Shown here: positions 1 to 10,757 of the stretch, piece by piece
Position numbering within the stretch: the first letter of the stretch is position 1
Layout of the letters: each line of letters opens with the position of its first letter
The notes under the pieces: model-generated
Databases searched by the model: none
The model's input: the letters and a program-made list of their open reading frames with translations, nothing else
Told to the model about the DNA's origin: nothing
Assembly: GCF_000281045.1 (NCBI RefSeq)
Contig: NW_008246139.1
Span: 94,571-158,570, forward strand
Reading direction: 5' to 3'
DNA from: Saprolegnia diclina VS20
Lineage: Eukaryota > Oomycota > Saprolegniomycetes > Saprolegniales > Saprolegniaceae
Length of the DNA stretch: 64,000 nt
Translations under genes and position numbers: made by a program

Positions 1-591
1 CCTTGGCCCGCGCCGCTAGCACGTCCACCAAGGTACTATCAATGGTGTGCATTGCATGGCCTCATGCACGTATCCTGATCCTAGCTCAAGGTTGGCGCGA
101 AGCTGCCGGCGACGACGCTCACGGAGCACCGGTTGTTTGAAGGCGAGGGCTGCGCCATTGGCGCGAACCCCATCGACCTCCACGCGGCCTCGAAGAACAA
201 GACGGTGGCCATCTTTGGTCTGCCCGGCGCCTTCACGCCGACGTGCTCCGAGTCGCACTTTGCGGCGTTCCTTGACCACCACAAGGACTTTGTCGCCGCG
301 GGTGTCGACGAGATTTGGTGCATTGCGGTCAACGACCCGTTCGTCATGGGCGCGTGGGGCCGCTCGCTCAACGCGACGGGCAAGATCCGCATGATCAGCG
401 ACGGCGACGCGGCCTGGACCAAGGCCAACGACCTCGTCTTCGACTTGACGGGCAAGAGCATGGGCGTCCGCAGCACGCGCTACTCGCTCCTCGTCAAAGA
501 CGGCGTCCTCGCCGCCGTCAACATTGATGCGCCCGGCAAGTTTGAAGTCAGCGACGCCGCGACGCTCCTCGCGCAGGCCAAGAAGCTCTAA
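1..591 (+). CDS. Type II (PRX5-like) peroxiredoxin, 5'-truncated by window edge
   Basis: Thiol peroxidase that reduces H2O2 and alkyl peroxides, of the atypical 2-Cys/PRX5-AhpE-like group. The peroxidatic cysteine lies in the family motif PGAFTPTCS (Cys codon 243-245). A downstream stretch with MGAWGRSL and KIRMISDGDAAW also fits the family. Two other Cys are visible (EGC and IWC). No ATG opens the long frame. A 58-nt GT..AG intron at 33-90 (GTACTA donor, CTGAT branch, CTCAAG acceptor) joins exon 2 (91-591) in phase 0 to an exon ending at 32 that reads LARAASTSTK, resembling the end of an organelle presequence. The gene therefore starts left of the window. Mitochondrial location is inference. 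Confidence 0.9.
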
Positions 592-892
592 GCCGCTCTG
601 TTCGTCGTAATTCACAACCAGTCCTTTCATGCTTGACACAGAGGTTGACGCTCCACGAGATCGCTTTGCGGCAAACCGTCTTCGTCATAGCACGAACGCG
701 GTCAAAGCTCGTGGGTGCACGCTTGGTGCCATGTCTCGCGCCATCCCAGCTCCTACCGCGACGCATAGCAAAGCGAGGGCAGCCTCAACAACACGAGCGA
801 CACAACCATCACCGACGCCTCCTTGGACACCGCATCAGGATCGATACGAACATGCACTGTACATATACAGCAGACGTTGATATTCTATTTGG
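592..892. other. Intergenic, convergent 3' ends
   Basis: Space between the stop of the peroxiredoxin and the stop of the minus-strand membrane protein. I see short unsupported open frames only and no RNA gene or repeat. Confidence 0.5.
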
Positions 893-2236
893 CTACCGGC
901 CAAGTTGAGTACGCGCACGCTGGCCAAACTGAAAACCCGCTTTGGGAAGCCGCGCCGCGGGCAGCGGCGTCAAGACGTCTTCGTACGACTGCGCATTGAC
1001 ATAGTGCGACTGCCGGCTCTGGCCAAACGAGCCCGTCACATCGAGACCGTCGTCTTCGTCGTCCTATGTCATCCAGCATTAACAACGACAACGTCGATCG
1101 CACGCACGTACGCTGAAGCTAAACTGCACGCGGGGCGCGTCGGTGCGGCCAGGCGTCTGGCGACCTGGGTTGGGCGTCTGTGGATAAAAGTAGACGCTCT
1201 CGTCTTCTGCATTCTCGTTCTCGTTCTCGTCATCGTCGTCATCGTCCTCGGGATACGGCGACGATGCGACGTCACCCTTGGTCGGGGACCAGTAGACGGC
1301 CGTCGAAAGCTGCTTCTTCTTGAGCAGCAGCCAGTGCCACGCGCGACGCACGCCGCCAAAGACGCGGCAGATGCGGCACCAGAGAGCGTAGATGCCGAGG
1401 CGAATGCGGTGCAAGAAGCGCTGTGTCGCAAGGCGATAGCGCACAAACGTAGCGCGCCGCTGCATGCACGAGACGACGACGAGGACGATGCAAGTCGTGC
1501 AGAGCGTCGAGAAGACCCAAAAGCGGGGCGTCGAAAACATGTCGATCGCGCGTGGACGGGCGGCCGTGGTTGCGTTCGATGGGCGTGCGACAGGCACAGG
1601 TGCGAGCGGTGTCGGAACATGGGTTGGCTCCGTGACGCGCTCGTCAACTAGCTCGCCGTCGCGCGTAGGCTCGTCGTCGACAGGTGCGACGGGGTCGTGT
1701 GCGAGGTCGTCGGAGAGGTGCAGCATCATGTCGAGGGCCTCCTTGCGCGTATTTTCGACCATGGCTTCCATCATCGATTGCATGTGCTGCATGGTTTCTA
1801 CGTGGATCGCGTCGACTTCGGCGCGGACCTTCTCTTGCTGCGTCACGAGACGCCCAGTCTCGAGCGCATGCATCTGCGCATCGAGCTGCGTCTGCGCAAT
1901 CGACGCCAGTCGCTGCGCGTGGGCCTCCATCGTGGCCGCCGCCGCAGCAATCTGGTCCATCTCAGCGATCGACTGCTGGATCTCGATGAGAAGACGGTCT
2001 TCGCGCGCGCTTTGGAGCTCGAGGTTGCGGTACATGAGCGCGGCCGTGCCCACGAGGAAGAGGAGCGCGCACGTGACGACGCGGTAGAGCCGCGGCAGCG
2101 TCGTCTTCGCCGGCAGCGCTGCCCGCGCCGGCGTAGCATCAGCGCCAAGATGGCTCTCTTCCACCAAGATGTCTCCATGAGCCCATCCTCTTCGCTGCGG
2201 CGGCCGCGCGGAGCGTGCTCGGACGCCGGTGCTCAT
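893..2236 (-). CDS. Two-TM coiled-coil membrane protein, unknown function
   Basis: Predicted 432 aa from two exons, complement(893-1063, 1109-2236). The 45-nt intron has donor GTACGT, acceptor ATAG and phase 0, and the exon lengths sum to a multiple of three. The protein has a basic N-terminus, a TM helix near residues 50-69 (VVTCALLFLVGTAALMY), and a long Gln/Glu/Ala/Met-rich coiled coil of about 130 residues. A second TM follows near 235-255 (FWVFSTLCTTCIVLVVVSCM), then a basic amphipathic stretch and an acidic Asp/Glu/Asn run. The C-terminal exon ends FGQRARTQLGR. I do not recognise a family. The layout (TM, coiled coil, TM, tail) resembles the divergent neighbour at 2542-5140, which suggests a related role at a membrane. 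Confidence 0.75.
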
Positions 2237-2541
2237 GGCTTGGAATGGGCGAAATGAAATCCTCGTACACGGTATCCGGACCGACCAGCGTATCCGGGAG
2301 GCGTTTAAACCAAGTCATTATTGTGCATTCGATGTGTATTGACTCCTTTAACGTACTAAAACGTGTTTAACGCATGCCACAAAATACAAGACACACAATA
2401 TATACCTGCTTCTCTTCCATTTCCGTGGATGTTTCTTGATTCCATACAAATACCAAGCTATGAGATCGTATTTTAATGCACATTCGCGAGGTTTGAAATA
2501 TTGGGTCCGCTCCCGCCAAGTAATATCACTTGCCCTCTCGG
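2237..2541. promoter_or_regulatory. Shared divergent promoter region of two membrane-protein genes
   Basis: 305 bp between two divergent start codons, A/T-rich relative to the flanking coding sequence. It contains AATATATACC near 2396-2405 and a GTTTAACGC at about 2366-2374, the same 9-mer that occurs three times upstream of the zinc-finger gene. No defined TATA box or initiator could be assigned. Confidence 0.35.
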
Positions 2542-5140
2542 ATGGAGGAAGAGCTGGACGCATGGCGGCGAGGGAAGCAGGTAGACATGCCACATGTGAA
2601 GAGGATCGCGCTCATGCTGGACATGCAAGGGACCGCTCCTGCCTCTGCGGCCGACCGAGGGCATGGGACCCGACGCGAGAAGGATGGGACCCGACGTACC
2701 CCGCCTGCAACGAGTGCATCGCCAACGGCCAGAGACGAGCAAGACGTTCACTGACCTCAGCGCCGTCCGGCTGCAAGCGACGCGAGAGATGCAAGTCCAC
2801 GTGCAGAAGCAGCTCTCGGCGATCAAGCAGGCCAAGCAGTCCCCGCGTCTCTGCGCCAACTACATGAGCTTCCCCGACGTGCAGCCCATGGAGCCCAAGA
2901 CCGTGGACAAGGAAGACAGCGATGCGCCAGACGTCGTACGACAAGTCGAAGATGCGACAGAGGACGTAGCTCACTACGACGTACCGGACCATCACCGGGC
3001 CGACGACCTCGAGGACCGTGCCGAAGAAGACTGTGCCGGTGCTGTAGCTGAAGCCCAAGACGACAGCGAACCTACAGAGCTCGATGACTGCGTGGACATG
3101 GCTCAGGACTGGCGACCTGACGACGATCCAGATGGCGAGTCGTTTGACGACCACGGGGCCTCGGACGGCGACGATCTTGGCCGCTGCGAGGTCGTTGGCC
3201 GCTGCCAAGAAGACGAATTTGACGCGGGTGTGACGAGCGACGAACGACGGGAAGACGCTCCAACTACGCGCCCAAGTGAGACCTTCCCCAGCGCGGCCTA
3301 CGCCCAGCAACTCCATGATCGATTCTGGGCCGACGACGAAACCATTGCGATCTTTCAGCTGGATCAAGAGAGTTTTGGCGGCGGTGCGTTGAACGAGTCA
3401 TGTGATCAAGACGTACATGAGCTGTCGCATGACGATCTCGACGAAGAAGCCTGGGAGGTCCCAGCCACGCTCGTGCCCCACGCGTACCCCGTGGCGTGGA
3501 CACCCAGTTTTGACAACCTCAGCCCCGCATCTCCGCAGAGCATCGTTCATTCCAGCCCGTCGCTCTCGTCGGAGGACGCAGACACCTCCTCGGACGAGCT
3601 CGCGCATACCGCCAAGTACCATCTCGAACTCGACGAGTGGCCTGCACCCGCTATCAACGCAGTCATCGGCGATGGGCTGGGCACCGACGACCCAAGCCAG
3701 CTCACGGAGCGCGGTGACGAGGTGTCCGACTCGACCACGCATGCGCTTGGCACGGAGGGCAGTGCTTTTGCTGCCGAGGCCATGGCCGACGAGTCGATGG
3801 ATGACGCCACCGACGAGACGCAAAACGCGCCTGCCGCGACGAGCATGTCTCTGGACGTGTCGTCGAGTGAATACGATCACGTATTTTCGGGCTCGGACGT
3901 CGACGATGCGACGTCGCCCGGCTACTACGGCGACATTTCGGTGCTGAGTGGCACGACGCCGGCGTCGATTGTAGAGCTGCACCTCGACTCGGGTGCCGAT
4001 GAAGCCAGCGCGTCGTCAGCACTTGAGGAGGTTGTTTCTGTCGGCTCTGGAGACGACCCAGCGGGAACGATCCCGCGAACGCACGCAGCTTTACACGCAC
4101 CACACGACGACGACGCCGAGGATTTGACGCTCGATGGCTCGGACAACCTTTTGCTCCACGATTCTGTCGATCTTCTCTTGGATGCCACCTTCACGGGCGG
4201 TCTGCACGGGCTATCGTCGCCGCTGTCGGTCGAGATCCCGTCGGTCTCAGCGACGTGTGCCGCTGCAGTTTCGCCCACGACAGCATTGCCAACAGTGCTG
4301 CCCCGCCCGCTCGACGCGTATCTGTGGCTGGATGTGCTGCGCCGTTTTGTGCCATGCATGGTGTTTGTCGCGCTGGGCTTTGCCGGCTTGCGCTGCCGGG
4401 ACCATATCACTGCGATGCAGCTCGCTGCTGTCGCTCCACGCTTGCAGCGGCTCACGGAAGGCCTGGCAAGTCGCCAGACGTACCTTGAAGCGACAGCCCA
4501 CGCTGCCAAGACGCTGCGTACGAGCGTAGCTCTGCATCTCCGTGGAGACGCTCAACTGGATGCGTATCGTCGCCAGAGCGACGCGATTGCGGCCGCTCGG
4601 TGGCACCTTGTCGACGACTACACGGCTGCCATCAACGATGCTCGTGCCCAAGCCGACGCATCCTTTCATGTGGTCCAAGACTTTTCCGAGGCAACAATCG
4701 AGCAGCTCGCCAAGCACTTCAACCTGCCGTGGACGTCGATGGCATCCAACCTCGAGGCATGGACACGCTTGTGGCAGCGCGATGTCGCTACCTTGCACCG
4801 TCGTCGCGCTGACGTGGCCGCGTGGCAGCAGCGTTTGGCGACGACGCCAACGTTCGAGTTTGAGTTTCGAGACATGCTCCAGCTCGCGCGGCAGTGCCGC
4901 AAGGACCAAGCGCCCACCTCGCTGCCGCCGCTACCGTCGCACACGGCCGAATTCGATACGGACTGGCACGTCTGGATGGGCTTGATCGTGGTATTTTCCG
5001 TCGTGCCTGTGATTGCTTGCACGGGCCATTTGCTGCGACCTCGCCCAGCGATCTGCCTTAAGAACGAAAACCCGATGCGACATGCGCCGTTGCAACGGGC
5101 TGACGCGACCTCGCCGCACTTCAGTACGTCCACTGCGTAA
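2542..5140 (+). CDS. Large acidic two-TM membrane protein, unknown function
   Basis: Best model join(2542-2695, 2733-5140), 853 aa. A 37-nt intron (GTACCC..GGCCAG) carries the frame from ATG 2542 (MEEELDAW) into the long open frame; the exon sum is divisible by three. The N-terminus is the least certain part, since ATG 2663 lies in the long frame too. Residues of about 100-570 form a very acidic, Ser/Asp-rich, low-complexity region. A hydrophobic segment at about 580-603 (FVPCMVFVALGFAG) is followed by about 190 residues of Ala/Arg/Gln-rich helix. A second TM lies at about 798-819 (LIVVFSVVPVIACTG), then a short basic tail. No family is recognised. The paired-TM/coiled-coil design matches the divergent neighbour. 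Confidence 0.7.
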
Positions 5141-5192
5141 GCTGCAGATGGGATCGCCCATCATTGTCCTCGAATAACGTGGTTAATCTTAT

Positions 5193-6814
5193 TTATACAG
5201 CTGGTCCACTGGGTCCACTGGGTCCACTGGGTCCACTGGGTCGATCGCGGAGCTGGACGTTCTCAAGCTCGACTTGATGCAGTCGCTCAAAGACACCGAG
5301 CATGCATTTCTAGGCATTTGTCGTGATGACGCATGATCGTCATGACCCGTCTTACATCGATCTGGTCGTCGATCGCATCCCGCTCCCGGACACCGTCGAC
5401 CACCGTGCTGATCTCGTCTTGGAGCATCTTTTGGGCGACGTACGCGTCGCAGTTTTGCTTCTCCGTCTCGAATCTACCCGCCTCCAAGCGTCAAGGTGTC
5501 CCTGTGGCACGTTCTGGACGTACAACTTCATGTTGAAGAGCATGGCTTCTTGGTCGCGCTCGCCCTCGACGGCCGCGAGGCGCTGTTCCATGAGGCTCAG
5601 CATCGCGCGTGCCTGCTTGTCGACCTACATACATGGCTCACGGGTGATGCTATGCACGAAACTACCGACATCGGCGCTGCTCGAGAGCGTCCGCGTTTTC
5701 TGCAAGAGCAATTTGTCGTAGCTCTGCTTCATGCGCAAGTAGTTAGTGCGCTGTCGCTTGGACTCGTCGACGGCCTCCTACGTGCGCCTCATGCGGTCAC
5801 GACCCTATACAAGGAGAAAGCGACGGACCTGCAGCCGCTTCTGAAGTCGAGGAATCACGTTGGTTTTGGTCTCGACCTAGTTCATTGCCATGTCTCTAGT
5901 CGCGTGGAGCGCTTGTTGCGTCGCCTACGGTCTCGGGGCGCGCTTTGAGCAGCTCGTCCACCTTGGCACGCAGCTCTCGGATCGTCTTGTCTTGCTCGGC
6001 CGCAAGGAATTGGAGGTAGTCGTCCTTCTTGGCGCCAATCGCCTCGACTGTTGCGACCGTCGGCGGATGCACCAGCGTTGACGTCCTGCCCCATCTTCTC
6101 TGATAGAGTACAAAAGCAAAGGGACGTACGGCGGTGGAGCAGGGCTAGGGTCGTGCCGCCGGACGGCTTCGTCTTTGGCGGCGGCCAGTGCCTTTTCCAA
6201 GTCGAGGTTCTTCTTGTAGAGCTTGCGAATGACGGCTTCGGCAATCTGCAGCTTCTTCTCGGGCGACGGCGGCTCGGGCTCAAGAGTACTGGGGGTCGGC
6301 ACGTGGACGGCTTGCGTGGGTGTCGGACGACTATGTTCGCATAACGTAGCAGCGAGGTGCCTCGAACTCTACCTCGTGTGTAGCTGGCCCTTGATCGAGT
6401 GCAGCTCTTGCATCGCCACCTGCAAGGACGCTGTGGCACCGCTCACCGCGTTCGGTTTATACCTCGAATTTGTGAGGGACGTTGCCGTCCAGGAGAGGAA
6501 GAGTTGGCTGGTCGTCGTGGATCTCTTGGTTCATTGGCCGACGGGCTTTTACTTGCTACGATGCATGCTTACGACGCGAGATTGCTGATGCTGGATGCGC
6601 ATACTGGTGGGGGCTGTGTCTTGTGTCGTGCGGGGGGCGGGGGCTTGATCGGCTTGGTGCGCGCAGTGGTTGTCGACGCTGGCAACGTCGTCGGGTGACC
6701 TGCCATGTTGGTGGAGGTGAAGAAGCCGCCCTTGCAATGCATCGAGCGCTGGGCGGGAAGGAAGAAGCCGCCGCCAAAGCTGCCAGAGGAGGCGACATCC
6801 TTGGGTCGGCTCAT
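5193..6814 (-). CDS. Multi-exon coiled-coil protein (exon map partly resolved)
   Basis: Minus-strand gene broken by many short introns. Confirmed junctions are 6463/6419 (43-nt intron, phase 0), 6373/6330 (42 nt, phase 2) and 5356/5309 (46 nt, GTAAGA donor, phase 0). Coding-like pieces include MNQEIHDDQPTLPLLDG, EKKLQIAEAVIRKLYKKN, KKDDYLQFLAAEQDKTIREL, RQRTNYLRMKQSYDKLLLQK and KQARAMLSLMEQRLAAVEGE. The last exon (5193-5309) reads FERLHQVELENVQLRD and ends in a (PSG)n tail. A plausible first exon starts at 6814 (MSRPKDVASSGSFGGG), but its splice to MNQEI is unresolved. The helical heptad pattern suggests a structural or flagellar/cytoskeletal protein; no family is recognised. Some middle junctions are unassigned, so decay cannot be excluded. 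Confidence 0.55.
5203..5241. repeat. Coding 9-bp minisatellite, about four units
   Basis: Tandem GGTCCACTG units. On the minus strand each unit encodes Pro-Ser-Gly at the extreme C-terminus of the coiled-coil protein, ending RPSGPSGPSGPSGPAV. The unit length is a multiple of three, so copy-number change keeps the frame. Confidence 0.85.
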
Positions 6815-6847
6815 GGCATGTAGCGTAACTGCAACTCAACGCTAAAA
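6815..6847. promoter_or_regulatory. 33-bp head-to-head intergenic spacer
   Basis: Only 33 bp separate the proposed ATG of the minus-strand coiled-coil gene (6814) from the ATG of the plus-strand LRR gene (6848). Transcription signals must overlap the opposite gene or the space must be bidirectional. This depends on the inferred first exon at 6814. Confidence 0.4.
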
Positions 6848-8741
6848 ATGAAGGTGGCGTGGGCCGATGTCGAGATCATTTGCGTCGACGAGCATTTGAC
6901 GTCCATCGACGCTGTCGAGAGACTCGTCGTCGACCGCGTGCAGCACCTCAATGTCTCGGTACCAACACGAAGGACGATACGATGTCTCTACTGTGTACTA
7001 CTACACGTAGTTCAACCTCCTCACGGATTTGGCCAGCCTTCACGCCGTACGTAGAGCGTAGCACCAAATACTTCATTATAGTACGACCGCGTAGGCTACA
7101 AATCTTCGCGTCCTCAACGTTATGCACAACCACCTTGCGTCGTTGGACGGGGTCGCGCCACTACTGCAGCTGCGGACACTCAAGGTCGGACACAACCGAA
7201 TCGCGCATCTCGGCGCTGCCTTGGAGAAGCTCTCGCAGCTCCAAGAGCTATGGCTCGACCACAACCGCATCGAACTCTGTGAGCTGCCGCGCTTCCAGGC
7301 GCTGTCTGAGCTTCAGACGCTCGTGCTCGAGCCGAATCCGTGCTGCAAAGAGCCTTCGTACAAGTACGTTCGATCGCTGCAGACTTGAGGTAGTGGGATG
7401 ACATTCTGCTGTCGTAGGCTGTACCTAATCAACTGTCTTCCGTCGCTTCGCCGCCTCAACGGCATGCACGTCACCGACGACGTGCGACAGCGCGCTGCGG
7501 CATTTCGTGCCAGTGCCGAAGGCCGGGCGTTCGAGCGGCTCGTGCAGAGCAGCAGCACAAACAGCGCCAAGGCGACTAGCAAGGCCAAATCGATGAACGA
7601 GCGTGAAGCCAAAAAGGGGCGACCTGACAAGGTTCCACCCTCGTCAACACCGCACGAACCTAGCCGTAGCAACAACAACAGTATGGACCACGAGACGGAG
7701 GACAGAACCATCTCTGAGGCACCAGCATCACCCCCTCCAAAGCTTCCGACACGGCGCTTGCCTCTGAAAACCAAGGGCCATCGCAAATCGCCGCTGCCAT
7801 TCGACGTCGAGAGCTACCCGATTCAAGACTATATGCCAGCTACAACGTCTCCGCCAGAAGGGGCACCGACTATCGATGTCATGCAGGGAGGCGCCGTCGT
7901 CGCGCTGTCGATCGCCGATGCTGTCGGCGGTCTTCCCGTGTTTGGAACTACCAAGCCGCTGAAGAAACCATCCGCACAAGTGCCTCTAAAGACCAAAAAA
8001 TCGAGTCGAGCGCTGCCACCACCCCAGCCCGAGACGGTCGACGACTCGAATCAAGTTGATGCTGGAAGGCGCGACGAAGACGATGACGACATTCTCGACA
8101 TGGAGGCCTACGTGGCACCAAAGCCAGCCCTTCCCGCAAGCGCACCACCCAGGCAAGCCGAGTACAGCTTCAAGTACCCTGGCTCCACCGTCACGGGCGT
8201 GCACATTCGATGCGACGGCTCCGCACTCGCGCGCTGGCCCAACGGCGCCATCGCAGCGACGGTCGACCGAGATGTCGACGGCTCGTCGCGCATCTACGGA
8301 ACGTACAAGGACGGCTCGCTTTTGCTGAATTTTGACGGACACGGTGCAGGGTTTGTCAACTACGCCAACGGCAAGACAATGCTCTCGACATCTGCGGCCG
8401 GCGACGGTCTCTACCTCAGCGCCGAGAACGGTGGCATCCTCGCTTCATGGAATAAGAGCGACGGGTCGCAGTGGCGGGACGTGACTGCCAAGCTCAGCGA
8501 GAACGTCGGCGTCGGTCTCACGCGGTTGCCACGGGGCGAGTTGCGTATCGACGTGTACCTCGTGTGCAACGCGCTGCGGGCGCGCGTCACCAACGGCTAC
8601 AACCTCGCGATGGCCACCGGCGACGACTGCAGCTCTCTCTTTGGCAAGCCACAAAGCGCCAAGAAGAAGGCAGTGCGCCCCAAGCTGCCGCATGCCGACC
8701 TCGTCTCGGAGATCCGCGCGGCAGCCGCCAAGCTTTTCTAG
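6848..8741 (+). CDS. Leucine-rich-repeat protein with FAM194/ERICH6-like C-terminal domain
   Basis: Four-exon model join(6848-6958, 7011-7046, 7095-7363, 7418-8741), 579 aa; all introns are 48-54 nt GT..AG and the exon sum is divisible by three. The first ~140 residues are SDS22/LRR9-type leucine-rich repeats (LRVLNVMHNHLASLDGV, LQELWLDHNRIELC), closed by an LRR cap (NPCCKEPSYK..LYLINCLPSLRRLNG). A basic, Pro/Ser-rich linker follows. The last ~190 residues have a G/W/Y-rich β pattern (RWPNGAIAATVD, GTYKDGSLLLNFDG, VNYANGKTML) that resembles the FAM194/ERICH6 or MORN-like fold. Such LRR proteins are frequent in cilia, so a flagellar role is likely but inferred. Confidence 0.8.
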
Positions 8742-8876
8742 TCGACCTCCTGTACGATTACTGATCGTACTATATACTGTACCAAACGATTAGGTCCATT
8801 GCCTCTCTTCACACAGACAATGCTAACAAAAAAGGACATGTAACAGGGGTTAGGGTTGAAAGCGGGTTAGGGCGGC
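8742..8876. other. Convergent 3' spacer
   Basis: 135 bp between the stops of the LRR gene and the cystatin-repeat gene. It contains GGGTTAGGG at 8850-8858 and AGCGGGTTAGGGCGG at 8861-8875, which resemble telomere-type GGGTTAG but are isolated, and no coding signal. Confidence 0.5.
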
Positions 8877-10232
8877 TTAGTGTTCCGTCTGCAGCTGTTC
8901 GTACGTCTTGGTGCGCTGCCGTGAGTGCTTGTGCAGCACGACGAGCGAGACCACGAGCACGCAGCTCACGATGAGGCCAATGACGGCGAGCGGCTTGGCG
9001 GCCGCATCGACGGACGAGACACCATTGTGGTTGAGGCGGAGCGACACCACCTGCTTGTCGGCGAGCCAGGGCAAGTCGGGGTGCTGCTGGGTCACATACT
9101 CGAGCAGCGTCATGCTTTCGCCCGTGAGCTCGTTCATGAGCGGCGTGCCACCGAGGTACGACGTGTCCTTGGCGTCACCAAACTGGTTGCGGTCGTTGGC
9201 GCTGATCCACTGCGTCACGAGCTGAAGGAGCTGCGACTCCTCGTAGACATGGATCACCTCGTACGTATGCGTCCAGGGCTGCACAAAGATGGAAATCAGG
9301 TACGTCTTGAGCGCGTTTGGGGCGCACGTGCAGGTCGGGCCCGTGCTCAGCGCCGAGGCCACGGCGCAGCCTTCAACGTTGAAGCGGTACGTAGTGCCGG
9401 CGACGACTTGGGTCGCGACCGCCAAGAACGACGAAACGCAGACGTGGGCGTGCGACGTGTCGTTGGTCAGCGCATTGTAAAAGTCGTCTTTGGCTTCGCT
9501 GTTCATCTCGGCGTGCTTCCAGCTGCCAGCAAGCGGGGCTGCTGACTCGACCGAAAGCACCTCGTACGTATGTGTCCACGACTGCGCGTAGAGACCAATC
9601 TTAAACGGCATCGACGACGCACAGCTGCAGCCGCGCGTGGCCGCGACCGCGTTGGGCACTTGGCAGCCAAGCACGTCGAAGCGGTAGTTCATGCCCGAGA
9701 CGACCTGCTGGTGGACGTGCTCGATCGACGTGACGCAGACATGCGCCGTGTTGCTGTTCTTGTACGACGTTTCTTGCGAGAGGCCATTGTAGAGGTCGTC
9801 GGCCGCATCCTCAATGTCGCCTTCCTTCCAGCCGCCGACAAGCACCTCGGGCGGCGCGTCTTCCATCGCGACGGCCTTGAGCTCAAACGCGTTCGAGCCG
9901 AGCGGTGCAAAGACGTCGATCGCGTAATTGATCTGATCCTTATCGGTCGGCGGGCAGAACGTGGCCGGGCACGACTCGAGCGTCTTCGCCTTGTTGTTCA
10001 CGGGGCAGCCCACGACGTGGAACTTGTACTTGATGCCAGCGACCACCTGCTTTTGGACCGACGAGATGCCCGTGACGCACACGAACGCCGAGCTCGCGTT
10101 CTGGAAGGCGCCGTACAGCGCGGGCTTGGCGTCTTCAATGGAGGTTTGCGACCAGCCGCCAACTAGGCCATGCGTAGCGGCGCCTGCGGACGCGACGGCC
10201 ATCGCGCTCAGGAGCATGCGCAGCGCGACCAT
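8877..10232 (-). CDS. Secreted/membrane multi-cystatin-like protein (three repeats, C-terminal TM)
   Basis: Likely cysteine-protease inhibitor of the cystatin superfamily. Each of three ~110-residue repeats begins with a LVGGW or LAGSW motif (Gly near the inhibitory N-terminal trunk) and carries the first-hairpin QxVxG motif as QVVAG, QVVSG or QVVAG. Paired Cys follow (VVGCPV, VLGCQV, VEGCAV). A signal peptide (MVALRMLLSAMAVASAGA) opens the ATG at 10232. An upstream in-frame ATG at 10277 exists, but a TATA box sits only a few bases from it, which favours 10232 (451 aa). A TM segment (LAVIGLIVSCVLVVSLVVL) is followed by a short cytoplasmic tail ending LQTEH. Oomycetes secrete cystatin-like EPIC effectors; this copy looks surface-anchored instead. 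Confidence 0.82.
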   Translation of the reverse strand: MVALRMLLSAMAVASAGAATHGLVGGWSQTSIEDAKPALYGAFQNASSAFVCVTGISSVQKQVVAGIKYKFHVVGCPVNNKAKTLESCPATFCPPTDKDQINYAIDVFAPLGSNAFELKAVAMEDAPPEVLVGGWKEGDIEDAADDLYNGLSQETSYKNSNTAHVCVTSIEHVHQQVVSGMNYRFDVLGCQVPNAVAATRGCSCASSMPFKIGLYAQSWTHTYEVLSVESAAPLAGSWKHAEMNSEAKDDFYNALTNDTSHAHVCVSSFLAVATQVVAGTTYRFNVEGCAVASALSTGPTCTCAPNALKTYLISIFVQPWTHTYEVIHVYEESQLLQLVTQWISANDRNQFGDAKDTSYLGGTPLMNELTGESMTLLEYVTQQHPDLPWLADKQVVSLRLNHNGVSSVDAAAKPLAVIGLIVSCVLVVSLVVLHKHSRQRTKTYEQLQTEH

Positions 10233-10757
10233 GCTCGTAGCGTTGGGTAAGATTCGGAAATGCAGTGCGATGGCCATTTTTTATACCACCGTCCAGAGTT
10301 TTAATTCCATTTCCGATTATTTGACCTAGTATTACTATGCAACATTAAACATTAAACATTAAAATGTGATGCTTGGAGACGATGGGATTAAAATATATCG
10401 GGTTTGCCAGATCGCCAGTTTGGCTGCGCAGCTGGCAGTTCGATGCACCGACTAATCGACTAATCGCAGCAAGTACGTCGACTAACTAAACCAACCGGGG
10501 ACTGCGCATGCAAGGAGTACTAGCAGCATCTGGCATGGGCGTGCGAGTATCTATCTACGAGCAAAATTCTACGAGCGCTGGCGCCTGGTGAAGAGGCTGC
10601 GTCGCGCGGCTGCCGTTCTGGCGCATGTACTGGCACCGTGCTAGCCTCCGACCAGGGTTGATCTGAGTGCTTGACTAGAAGACTTGACCAGAGCTTGACC
10701 AGAGTATCGTTGATACGAGTTACAAGATATAACCATGAAGAGACGGAGTTGTTGTCA
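10233..10757. other. Spacer between tandem cystatin-repeat genes with short tandem repeats
   Basis: Contains three tandem copies of ACATTAA (about 10341-10362), CGACTAAT repeats at about 10449-10466, and CTTGACCAGAG repeats at about 10682-10703. No open frame of interest. The 5' end of this stretch holds the promoter of the three-repeat cystatin gene. Confidence 0.5.
10279..10285 (-). promoter_or_regulatory. TATA-like box of the three-repeat cystatin gene
   Basis: The minus strand reads GGTGGTATAAAAAATGGCC. A TATA box here would place transcription start roughly 25-35 nt downstream, between ATG 10277 and ATG 10232, so translation should begin at 10232. This fits the better signal peptide there. 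Confidence 0.45.

Noticed and set aside
8850-8875. GGGTTAGGG motifs as an interstitial telomere
   Set aside because: Only isolated copies; no tandem array.
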